DNA of 28,129 bases from Bacillota bacterium. Lineage in GTDB: Bacteria; Bacillota; Clostridia; Acetivibrionales; DSM-1351. The stretch covers positions 1 through 28,129 of the forward strand of contig JAEWOH010000079.1 in NCBI GenBank assembly GCA_023460955.1, read 5' to 3'. This document shows, piece by piece, positions 15,478-20,907 of this stretch. Under the pieces are notes generated by a model. The model had not been told where the DNA came from. It made no database searches and saw only the letters and a list, made by a program, of their open reading frames with translations. Positions within the stretch are counted from its first letter, which is position 1; each line of letters opens with the position of its first letter. A program made the position numbers and the translations under genes.

Positions 15478-16032
15478 TTGAAAGCAACTGGAATAGTTAG
15501 ACGTATTGACGATTTAGGAAGAGTTGTAATACCGAAAGAAATAAGAAGAACCCTAAGAATCAGAGAGGGTGATCCTCTGGAGATATTTACCGACAAAGAG
15601 GGAGAGGTTATTTTAAAGAAATATTCTCCGATCGGTGAACTAAGTGACTTTGCAACACAATATGCAGAATCACTTCATAAGACCAGTGGACACATCACAT
15701 GTATTACCGATAGAGACACAGTTATTGCTGTTTCAGGTGCATCCAAAAAAGAATTCTTAGAGAAACAGCTAAGCAGTGATGTTGAGAGAACAATTGAGGA
15801 AAAGACAACTTTACTTATAAAGTCTCCGGAAGAAAAGGCAATATCCATATTGGCAGACGAAAACGGAGAAAGAAAGTATTTTTCACAGGTTGTTTCTCCG
15901 ATAATTTCTGAGGGTGATCCAATTGGAGCTGTAATAATGCTTTCTACAGATTCGAATGTTAAAATGGGTGAAGTTGAGGCCAAATTAGCTCAATCAGCTG
16001 CAGGCTTTTTAGGAAGACAAATGGAACAATAG
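15478..16032 (+). CDS. spoVT: Stage V sporulation regulator SpoVT
   Basis: A 184-residue DNA-binding regulator of forespore genes. The N-terminal AbrB-type swapped-hairpin domain (about 1-50) reads MKATGIVRRIDDLGRVVIPKEIRR in two parts, then REGDPLEIFTDKEGEVILKKY. The C-terminal GAF-like domain (about 56-182) distinguishes SpoVT from AbrB. The start is TTG, eight bases after a perfect AAGGAGGT (15462-15469). It sits alone between a terminator and a long spacer with a candidate sigma-G promoter, consistent with forespore expression. In B. subtilis it is followed by yabM; here that place is taken by an ssb paralogue. Confidence 0.96.
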   Translation: MKATGIVRRIDDLGRVVIPKEIRRTLRIREGDPLEIFTDKEGEVILKKYSPIGELSDFATQYAESLHKTSGHITCITDRDTVIAVSGASKKEFLEKQLSSDVERTIEEKTTLLIKSPEEKAISILADENGERKYFSQVVSPIISEGDPIGAVIMLSTDSNVKMGEVEAKLAQSAAGFLGRQMEQ

Positions 16033-16094
16033 GCATTTAATTCGATAGGTTATTTTTTTTAGTTCAGTTGTATATAGAAGTTTCAAGCAGGTGG

Positions 16095-16120
16095 GGGAAG
16101 ATTGGTAGGCCAATCTTCCC
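16095..16120 (+). terminator. Hairpin after spoVT, probable terminator
   Basis: GGGAAGATTGG (16095-16105) pairs perfectly with CCAATCTTCCC (16110-16120) around the loop TAGG. The following ATTTAATAT is a poor T-tract, so termination may be partial, or the hairpin may protect the 3' end. Confidence 0.55.
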
Positions 16121-16183
16121 ATTTAATATAAGATAAAGGTCAGCCCGCTAATAATACTAGCTCCGGTAGCAGAAAGATTTGTA

Positions 16184-16212
16184 TTGACAGTAAATACCAA
16201 AATATGTATACT
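16184..16212 (+). promoter_or_regulatory. Near-consensus sigma-A promoter in the ssb upstream region
   Basis: TTGACA (16184-16189), 17-nt spacer, TG and TATACT (16207-16212). It is the best vegetative promoter in the window. Transcription would begin near 16219, about 310 nt before ssb, giving either a long ssb leader or a separate small RNA. Confidence 0.7.
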
Positions 16213-16233
16213 AATTACATAGTCTATGTAATT
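16203..16233. repeat. TATGTA/TACATA half-site cluster over the promoter start
   Basis: TATGTA at 16203, TACATA at 16216 and TATGTA at 16225 overlap the -10 and start point. The last two form a perfect dyad AATTACATA-GTC-TATGTAATT (16213-16233). It may be a repressor operator. Alternatively it is a weak terminator hairpin, since TTTTCTTTTT follows. Confidence 0.5.
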
Positions 16234-16293
16234 TTCTTTTTAAATCCAAAAATTTTCTTTATAAATCTTAAAATTTTCTTTTGTTTTGATTCC
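16231..16293. repeat. Three direct repeats with 21-bp period
   Basis: ATTTTCTTT begins at 16231, 16252 and 16273, exactly 21 bases apart. The first two units also share TAAATC in the same place. Twenty-one bp is two turns of B-DNA, so the copies lie on one face of the helix. Confidence 0.75.
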
Positions 16294-16499
16294 TTATTAT
16301 AATATTTTTTATTAAATCTTTTCGGAATCTGGTAAATTTCATTAGTTTATCTTAAGGCCTATCCAAATTTGAACGCTTGTCGATTTTTTTCTTACCTTTA
16401 TATTAAAACTATCTAATATTAATACTACCTGTTTACGGTTACTCAGCTGTTTTTTGTTTTGCGATTAAAACATAAAACGGTTTGTAATAAATAACGAGG

Positions 16500-16518
16500 C
16501 TCCATTTTTACAATGGAG
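16500..16518 (+). promoter_or_regulatory. Hairpin next to the ssb ribosome binding site
   Basis: CTCCATT (16500-16506) pairs with AATGGAG (16512-16518) around TTTAC. The SD AAGGAGG (16521-16527) starts two bases after it. The CTCC of the 5' arm could instead pair with GGAG of the SD, so two exclusive structures are possible. Confidence 0.4.
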
Positions 16519-16532
16519 TAAAGGAGGATTAT

Positions 16533-16937
16533 ATGAATAATGTCAGCCTGGTAGGAAGATTAACAAAAGATGTGGAACTGCGCTATACCACAAAAAAAGT
16601 AAAAGCAGTAGGCTCCTTTGTGCTGGCTGTTGACCGTGATGCCCGGAAAGGGATCAGCGAAAAGACTACCGATTTTATTCAAGTAGTAGTTTGGGGAAAG
16701 ACGGCGGAGTTTGCCAGCAAGTATTTTGCAAAAGGGCACAGGGTAGCTCTCCAAGGGAGCATACATACCAGAGTGTGGGAGGATGATCAGAAGAACAAGC
16801 ATTATGTGACAGAAGTTATCGCAGACAGGGTTTTCTTTGCTGATGCAAAATTCAGAGAACTTGATGCGGAGGATGTTCAGGAGGAAACAACTTCTGAGGA
16901 AGAGGAAATTACAGAAGAAGCCGTTAGTGTGCTGTAG
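16533..16937 (+). CDS. ssb: Single-stranded DNA-binding protein paralogue
   Basis: A 134-residue SSB with an OB fold (about 1-105): MNNVSLVGRLTKDVELRYT, VGSFVLAVDRDARK, TTDFIQVVVWGKTAEFASKYFAKGHRVALQGSI split as the usual strands, and YVTEVIADRVFF. The tail (106-134) is short and acidic and ends ITEEAVSVL. It lacks the DDDIPF-like tip by which housekeeping SSBs recruit partner proteins. This points to an accessory SSB, comparable to B. subtilis SsbB, and not to the essential SSB normally found between rpsF and rpsR. Start: ATG after AAGGAGG. A strong two-way terminator follows. Its location between spoVT and mazG is not the B. subtilis order. Confidence 0.92.
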   Translation: MNNVSLVGRLTKDVELRYTTKKVKAVGSFVLAVDRDARKGISEKTTDFIQVVVWGKTAEFASKYFAKGHRVALQGSIHTRVWEDDQKNKHYVTEVIADRVFFADAKFRELDAEDVQEETTSEEEEITEEAVSVL

Positions 16938-17007
16938 CAGCAAAGGTGTAAAGTTATATCAATAACAAGAGTATTTAACTTTCTTTATCTGATACGAAAG
17001 TTAACCC

Positions 17008-17049
17008 ACGCGAAAAACCGTACAGCCTCCGCTGTACGGTTTTTCGCGT
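17008..17049. terminator. Perfect 19-bp inverted repeat, bidirectional terminator
   Basis: Bases 17008-17026 and 17031-17049 are exact reverse complements around the loop CTCC. The core CCGTACAGC/GCTGTACGG is flanked by A5 and T5 and closed by ACGCG/CGCGT. It can end transcription from either strand. Genes on both sides run the same way, so it mainly ends ssb. Confidence 0.85.
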
Positions 17050-17089
17050 AAGACATACCTTCACCATAATTTTATAGTCATTTGGTAGA

Positions 17090-17118
17090 TTGTTGTGTTA
17101 CAAAAGAAGTAGTATAAT
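17090..17118 (+). promoter_or_regulatory. Sigma-A promoter of mazG
   Basis: TTGTTG (17090-17095), 17-nt spacer, TATAAT (17113-17118). A dyad TAACCAAA-N6-TTTGGTTA (17118-17139) begins at the last base of the -10 and covers the expected start point. Confidence 0.65.
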
Positions 17119-17252
17119 AACCAAAGAAACATTTGGTTAATATAGTAATTACAGTTACTGTTACACAAGCTGGCAGGAACTGTGTAAAAATTATTATCAG
17201 GGCTCACTCCTAAGAACAGAAGTTAAGGCTAGAGCCGGAAAGGCACAAGGTA

Positions 17253-18035
17253 ATGAACGCAGGAAAATTAGAGAGATTAATTGATATAATGAAGTTATTA
17301 AGAAGTGAAGAAGGCTGTCCCTGGGACAGGGAACAGACTCATGAAAGCCTCAAGAAGTACCTTATAGAAGAAACCTACGAATATCTTGAGGTTGTTGATC
17401 TTGATGACAAGGCAAGAATGTGTGAGGAATTGGGAGATGTTCTCCTCCAGATAGTTTTCCATGCCCTTATAGCAGAGGAAAACGGAGACTTTAACATAGA
17501 AGATGTAATAAATGGAGTTTGTGATAAAATGATACACAGACATCCCCATGTTTTTGGCGATGTAAGTGCAGAAACTTCAAGCCAGGTACTGAAAAACTGG
17601 GAGGAGATTAAGAAGAAGGAAAAGGGTGTTAAGGACCAGACCTCGGTATTACAGGATGTGCCTAAAAATCTGCCTGCACTTATGAGAAGCTATAAGGTGC
17701 AGCAAAAAGCAGCACAAGTAGGTTTTGACTGGACGGAGCCTTCAGATGTATTTGCAAAGCTAAGGGAAGAAATAGATGAGCTTGAGGTTGAGTTTAATAA
17801 GCACAATAAGGATGGTATGGAGGATGAACTTGGAGATGTACTTTTCTCGGTGGTCAACCTTTCCAGGTTTTTGAAGGTACATCCTGAGCTTTCCCTGACA
17901 CAAGCCACAAATAAATTTATTTCTAGGTTTGAATATATTGAAAGGAAGGCAGTTTTGGAAGGAAAAATTCTAGAAGAAATGACTTTAGAGGAAATGGAAG
18001 CTCTCTGGCTACAGGCAAAGAGGAAAAGTGAATAA
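17253..18035 (+). CDS. mazG: Nucleoside triphosphate pyrophosphohydrolase MazG
   Basis: A 260-residue MazG that hydrolyses NTPs to NMP and PPi, lowering damaged nucleotides or ppGpp precursors. It has two MazG repeats. The first (about 8-115) has CPWDREQTH, then the metal-binding EETYEYLE and EELGDVLLQIVFHA. The second (about 150-245) has REEIDELEVEF and EDELGDVLFSVVNLSRF. The length is that of E. coli MazG (about 263); B. subtilis YabN is longer because of an extra methylase-like N-terminal domain, which is missing here. The RBS is weak (AAGG at 17246-17249), and no better start was seen. It has its own promoter and probably leads the mazG-hup-rqcP run. Confidence 0.94.
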   Translation: MNAGKLERLIDIMKLLRSEEGCPWDREQTHESLKKYLIEETYEYLEVVDLDDKARMCEELGDVLLQIVFHALIAEENGDFNIEDVINGVCDKMIHRHPHVFGDVSAETSSQVLKNWEEIKKKEKGVKDQTSVLQDVPKNLPALMRSYKVQQKAAQVGFDWTEPSDVFAKLREEIDELEVEFNKHNKDGMEDELGDVLFSVVNLSRFLKVHPELSLTQATNKFISRFEYIERKAVLEGKILEEMTLEEMEALWLQAKRKSE

Positions 18036-18046
18036 ACACTGCGAAA

Positions 18047-18074
18047 ATGGTTAAAATCATAGTGTAATAACCAT
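18047..18074. repeat. Dyad between mazG and hup
   Basis: ATGGTTA (18047-18053) and TAACCAT (18068-18074) are exact complements separated by 14 bases, ending just before the hup RBS. They contain the TGGTTA/TAACCA half-site also present at the mazG promoter, in the opposite order. Confidence 0.4.
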
Positions 18075-18090
18075 ATTGGGAGGAATTACT

Positions 18091-18366
18091 ATGAATAAAA
18101 CTGAGCTAGTTGACAGCATGGCTGAGAAATCCGGCTTGTCAAAGAAAGATTCCGAAAAGGCACTAAGTGCAATGATTGAAAGTGTAGAAGAGGCTCTTGT
18201 AAATAATGACAAGGTTCAGCTTGTTGGATTTGGTTCCTTTGAAGTTAAGACCAGAGCAGCGAGAAAGGGCAGAAATCCACAGACAATGGCTGAGATAGAC
18301 ATTCCTGAGAGCAAGGTTCCGTCCTTTAAAGCTGGAAAAGACCTGAAGGACATGATTAATCAGTAG
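18091..18366 (+). CDS. hup: HU-family DNA-binding protein
   Basis: A 91-residue HU, a nucleoid protein that bends and compacts DNA as a dimer. It has MNKTELVDSMAEKSGLSKKDSEKAL at the N-terminus in the usual helix pair, VQLVGFGSFEVKTRAARKGRNPQT (the beta arm and its flanks, broken here at conserved Gly and Phe) and PSFKAGKDLKDMIN at the C-terminus. The length equals the family norm. The start is the ATG at 18091 with GGGAGG (18078-18083) before it; a TTG 15 bases upstream would overlap the RBS. A HU gene between mazG and rqcP is common in clostridia and absent at this place in B. subtilis. Confidence 0.96.
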   Translation: MNKTELVDSMAEKSGLSKKDSEKALSAMIESVEEALVNNDKVQLVGFGSFEVKTRAARKGRNPQTMAEIDIPESKVPSFKAGKDLKDMINQ

Positions 18367-18418
18367 ACGGAAGGCTTTTCATTATTTTATGGGTACAATG
18401 TATGTGATGGAGGTTAAT

Positions 18419-18658
18419 ATGCGAATAGACAAATATTTAAAGGTTAGCAGGCTTATAAAAAGAAGAACTGTAGCCAATGAAGTATGCGAACAGGGTAGGG
18501 TCAAGATAAATGATAAGGTGGCAAAGCCCGGTTCTGAAGTCAAAGTTGGAGATATTATTGAAATTCAATTTGGAAATAACACAACCACAATTGAAATTAC
18601 CAGAGTGTTAGAGCATGTTGCAAAGGATGACGCTAAGGAAATGTACATTTTAAAATAG
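18419..18658 (+). CDS. rqcP: RqcP (YabO/Hsp15-like) S4-domain ribosome quality control factor
   Basis: A 79-residue S4-domain RNA-binding protein: MRIDKYLKVSRLIKRRTVANE, then CEQGRVKINDKVAKPGSEVKVGD, and the strand IIEIQFG. In B. subtilis RqcP (YabO) works with RqcH on stalled 50S subunits during Ala-tail synthesis. The start at 18419 is set by ATGGAGGT (18407-18413); an upstream ATG frame start at 18389 would add ten residues not seen in the family. It is followed by a terminator before yabP, so the yabP genes are separated from it here. Confidence 0.93.
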   Translation: MRIDKYLKVSRLIKRRTVANEVCEQGRVKINDKVAKPGSEVKVGDIIEIQFGNNTTTIEITRVLEHVAKDDAKEMYILK

Positions 18659-18715
18659 AGTTGGCTTGATTAATCTGTATTATAGACACAGTCAGCTAAC
18701 TGATTAATATTTTTG

Positions 18716-18751
18716 ATGATGTCAATCATTCGTGGTTGGCGTCATTTTTTT
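18716..18751 (+). terminator. Intrinsic terminator after rqcP
   Basis: ATGATGTCAA (18716-18725) pairs with TTGGCGTCAT (18736-18745), two G-U pairs, ten-base loop, followed by seven T. Confidence 0.75.
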
Positions 18752-18822
18752 ATTCTGTCAAGCATATTTATTTAGTATAAGAGGACTAGTCTATTTAGTG
18801 TAGTATGAGGGAGGAAGAATTA

Positions 18823-19107
18823 ATGGAAGAGAAAAAGGTAATTAAGCCTAAGAATCAGACTCTGATTCTTGATAACCGAGAGAAATTAAGTGTTACAGGA
18901 GTTGTTGATGTTGAGAGCTTTAATGAAGAAAGTATAGTTGCAGTAACCGATATTGGAGTTTTAGTTATTCGGGGAACTGCTCTGCATATAAATAAACTTA
19001 ACTTGGATAGCAATGAACTGGTAGTGGAGGGAGACATTTTTTCTCTGGAATATACTGATGGTGAAAATACCAAATCAAAATCCTTCTTTGGAAAAATGTT
19101 TAAATAA
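18823..19107 (+). CDS. yabP: Sporulation protein YabP
   Basis: A 94-residue YabP. The family is needed for normal spore formation in B. subtilis and is made in the mother cell under sigma-E. Typical parts are NQTLILDNREKLSVTGVVDVESFNEE (split by an Arg-Glu turn), VAVTDIGVLVIRGTALHINKLNLD and LVVEGDIFSLEYTD. It is probably a soluble beta-rich protein. Start: ATG with GAGGGAGG (18807-18814) eight bases before; the in-frame ATG at 18805 would lie in front of that SD. yabQ follows 41 bases later. No convincing sigma-E promoter was found upstream. Confidence 0.93.
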   Translation: MEEKKVIKPKNQTLILDNREKLSVTGVVDVESFNEESIVAVTDIGVLVIRGTALHINKLNLDSNELVVEGDIFSLEYTDGENTKSKSFFGKMFK

Positions 19108-19148
19108 ATCAAAACCTATTTAATTATAAAGGTATGCGGGGATAGAAA

Positions 19149-19757
19149 ATGATATTGATTGTTGAGCAGGTTTACATATTCCTATATGCAATTTTAGCCG
19201 GAGCAACTGCGGCTTTTCTTTATGACATTCTTAGAATAAAGAGAAGGGCTATTAAGACGAGTGTAATTCTTGTTAACCTGGAAGACATTTTATTTTGGCT
19301 TGCAGCTGCAGTATTATTGTTTTTAACTGTATATAAAAGTAACAGCGGACAAATGAGGGGCTTTATATTTATCGGAAATGTAATTGGCGTAATGCTGTAT
19401 GAATCCCTTTTAAGCAATATCATTATCAAATCCTCAATAATGATTATAAATATTATAAAGAGAATATTGAAATTTATTTGGAAGGTTATTAGCTACCCTT
19501 TCAAGTTGGCTTTTAAAATAATTTCTATTCCTATTATTTTTATGTTTAATTTAATAGTAAAACTATTTAAGCTTATTGGAAAAGGTATGGGAATTCTATT
19601 TATTAAGGCTGATATTAAAGGCAAAACTAAAAGGCTCCAGAGAAATGCTAAAGATCTGGGGTTAAAGACAGGCAAAGCGGCGAGAAGCAAAATGAAAAAA
19701 ATCCGTTTTAAAAGGAATAAGACGAAAGCGAAAGCAGACAAGTCAAAAGCATCATAA
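19149..19757 (+). CDS. yabQ: Spore cortex protein YabQ
   Basis: A 202-residue membrane protein of the YabQ family, needed for spore cortex formation and located in the outer forespore membrane in B. subtilis. Membrane segments are visible at about 5-24, 44-62 and 72-92, followed by hydrophobic amphipathic stretches at about 94-150. The family N-terminus YAILAGATAAFLYDILRI is clear. The C-terminal 45 residues are highly basic, rich in Lys and Arg, and likely cytoplasmic. Start: ATG seven bases after GGGGAT. It is coupled to yabP and followed by divIC after 115 bases without a clear terminator. Confidence 0.9.
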   Translation: MILIVEQVYIFLYAILAGATAAFLYDILRIKRRAIKTSVILVNLEDILFWLAAAVLLFLTVYKSNSGQMRGFIFIGNVIGVMLYESLLSNIIIKSSIMIINIIKRILKFIWKVISYPFKLAFKIISIPIIFMFNLIVKLFKLIGKGMGILFIKADIKGKTKRLQRNAKDLGLKTGKAARSKMKKIRFKRNKTKAKADKSKAS

Positions 19758-19872
19758 ATAAAAAATATCAGCAATAGGAAGGATTTTCACTATAGACATA
19801 GAATACTTAAAAGGATTGGCTGCGATTTAAACCACAATATTTACTAAAGAGGGGTAACCCGAGAGGTAACGT

Positions 19873-20151
19873 ATGAAGAAGCAAAAGAAATTTAATTTAT
19901 GGACTTTGATACTAATAGTCTCTTTCTGTTATTTTGGATATACCTTCTATAATCAGCAGGCCAGCATTGAGGACAGAAAGTCACAGAATGTATTGTTGCA
20001 AAGAAATATTCATACTGAAACAGTCAGAAAGCAGCAGCTTATAAAACAAAAAGCACAGATAAACTCAGATGAGTTCGTCGAAAAAATAGCCAGAGAAAAG
20101 CTGGGCTATGTAAAAGACGGTGACAAAAAATATGTAGATACTAATAAATAA
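19873..20151 (+). CDS. divIC: Septum formation initiator, DivIC/FtsB family
   Basis: A 92-residue single-pass membrane protein of the divisome. It has a short basic cytoplasmic N-terminus (KKQKKF), a membrane segment (about 9-27), then an extracytoplasmic coiled coil (about 30-65; heptad-like Leu/Ile/Val among Gln and Lys). The conserved ending is VEKIAREKLGYVKDGDKKYVD, in two parts around Gly. DivIC pairs with FtsL and DivIB. It is somewhat shorter than B. subtilis DivIC (125). Start: ATG after GAGAGGTAA at 19861-19869. The gene order yabQ-divIC-yabR is conserved. Confidence 0.92.
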   Translation: MKKQKKFNLWTLILIVSFCYFGYTFYNQQASIEDRKSQNVLLQRNIHTETVRKQQLIKQKAQINSDEFVEKIAREKLGYVKDGDKKYVDTNK

Positions 20152-20158
20152 CTATTTC

Positions 20159-20187
20159 TTGACTGAGAATAACATATACTATATAAT
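20159..20187 (+). promoter_or_regulatory. Sigma-A promoter of the yabR-like gene
   Basis: TTGACT (20159-20164), 17-nt spacer, TATAAT (20182-20187), immediately after divIC. Ten or more of twelve positions are consensus. Confidence 0.75.
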
Positions 20188-20254
20188 CGAATTGTTTTAA
20201 TTTTATCCGAAGCAAGGTCATCTTGGGTCGAATTTGAGGAGGATTTCTTATTTT

Positions 20255-20686
20255 ATGCCGCTTGAAATTGGTCAGATTGTTGAGGGCAAAGTTACCGGAA
20301 TAACTGCATTTGGAGCATTTGTTCAGCTACCCGAAGGAAAAACCGGTTTGGTTCACATCTCCGAAGTTGCTCAGGAGTATGTTAAGGATGTAAGTTCCCA
20401 CCTTAAAGAGAATCAGATAGTAAAGGTAAAGGTTTTAACCGTCGATCCAAGTGGTAAAATAAGTCTCTCTATTAGAAAAGCAAGCGATCAGAAACCAGCC
20501 GTTGTTGCATCTAAAGCCCCCGCGGAATTAGAATGGAACTCAGCAAAAAGTTCAGCAGGAAATGTATCCTTTGAGGACCGCCTTGCAAAGTTCATGAAGG
20601 ATAGCGACGAAAAGCTTCACGACCTTAAGAAAAGTATGGATTCCAAACGAGGAAGCAATGGGTATAGAAAATCTGCTCAATATTAA
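20255..20686 (+). CDS. yabR: S1-domain RNA-binding protein YabR
   Basis: A 143-residue protein with one S1 domain (about 3-75): LEIGQIVEGKVTGITAFGAFVQL, then GKTGLVHISEVAQEYVKDV, and VKVLTVDPSGKISLSIRKA. These are the full set of S1 motifs. The remainder is a hydrophilic Lys/Ser-rich tail (about 76-143). B. subtilis YabR (general stress protein 13-like) is of this kind; the exact role is unknown. The start is the ATG at 20255 with GAGGAGG (20237-20243) 11 bases before; the TTG at 20234 lies just ahead of that SD and is unlikely. It has its own promoter and ends the conserved block. Confidence 0.9.
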   Translation: MPLEIGQIVEGKVTGITAFGAFVQLPEGKTGLVHISEVAQEYVKDVSSHLKENQIVKVKVLTVDPSGKISLSIRKASDQKPAVVASKAPAELEWNSAKSSAGNVSFEDRLAKFMKDSDEKLHDLKKSMDSKRGSNGYRKSAQY

Positions 20687-20704
20687 AAATGCAATAATTA
20701 GGTG

Positions 20705-20734
20705 TTGACACTAGCCCACTTATAGTATTATAAT
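20705..20734 (+). promoter_or_regulatory. Promoter of tRNA-Leu
   Basis: TTGACA (20705-20710), 18-nt spacer, TATAAT (20729-20734); both hexamers are perfect. It lies 25 bases before the tRNA. Confidence 0.8.
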
Positions 20735-20759
20735 AAGCTAGTCGCTGATAGATATCCGC

Positions 20760-20848
20760 GCCGAAGTGGCGGAACTGGCAGACGCACAGGACTTAAAATC
20801 CTGCGGGGCTAACACCCCGTACCGGTTCGATTCCGGTCTTCGGCACCA
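20760..20848 (+). tRNA. tRNA-Leu (anticodon UAA)
   Basis: The acceptor stem GCCGAAG (20760-20766) pairs with CTTCGGC (20838-20844), followed by A and an encoded CCA. The anticodon stem-loop CAGGA-CTTAAAA-TCCTG gives anticodon TAA. The long variable arm (GCGGGGCTAACACCCCGT) is typical of class II Leu tRNA, and the T arm has GGTTCGATT. It has its own promoter and terminator, so it is a single-gene transcript. Confidence 0.97.
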
Positions 20849-20881
20849 AAAAGCTACCAAACTTTGTTTGGTAGCTTTTTT
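20848..20881. terminator. Bidirectional terminator of tRNA-Leu and the cyclophilin gene
   Basis: AGCTACCAAAC (20852-20862) pairs perfectly with GTTTGGTAGCT (20866-20876) around TTT, flanked by A and T runs on both sides, so it works on either strand. Confidence 0.88.
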
Positions 20882-20886
20882 GCATT

Positions 20887-20904
20887 GTGCGCCTGTCGGC
20901 GCAC
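20887..20904. terminator. Second hairpin in the convergent spacer
   Basis: GTGCGCC (20887-20893) pairs with GGCGCAC (20898-20904), loop TGTC. On the plus strand it is followed by GTTTTACTTATTTTTT, a broken T-tract, so it may back up the first terminator. Confidence 0.6.
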
Positions 20905-20907
20905 GTT

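Larger units (their letters stand above)
16033..16532. other. 500-base spacer between spoVT and ssb
   Basis: No protein gene is supported here. It contains a G/C-rich hairpin (16095-16120), a near-consensus promoter (16184-16212) with a half-site cluster, three 21-bp repeats (16231-16293), a T-rich tract, a possible weak second promoter for ssb (TTGCGA 16459-16464, TGTAAT 16483-16488) and a hairpin next to the ssb RBS. On the minus strand a 38-codon Lys/Phe-rich frame crosses the repeats but has no ATG, GTG or TTG start. An unannotated small RNA from the strong promoter is possible. Confidence 0.6.
16938..17252. other. 315-base spacer between ssb and mazG
   Basis: The spacer holds the 19-bp terminator hairpin (17008-17049), the mazG promoter (17090-17118) with a dyad over its start point, and a leader of about 125 nt with further pairing potential. 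That pairing includes TTACACA (17161-17167) with TGTGTAA (17181-17187), and GGCTC near 17201 with GAGCC near 17233. ACAGAAGTTAAG inside the last loop resembles a conserved 5S rRNA segment. No small gene was recognised. Confidence 0.5.

Noticed and set aside
16204..16302. 32-codon plus-strand frame across the 21-bp repeats
   Set aside because: Its ATG lies inside the promoter, upstream of the expected transcript start, and it has no RBS.
16215..16332. Minus-strand Lys/Phe-rich peptide frame resembling a cationic peptide
   Set aside because: It has no ATG, GTG or TTG start and no RBS; the composition follows from A/T-rich repeats. The only nearby ATG is in another frame that stops early.
16377..16383. 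TTGTCGA, similar to a Spo0A box, in the ssb upstream spacer
   Set aside because: A single seven-base match in 28 kb is expected by chance and no second site is nearby.
18704..18822. Sigma-E promoter before yabP (TAATATT or GCATATT as -35)
   Set aside because: Neither has a CATACA-like -10 at the required distance.
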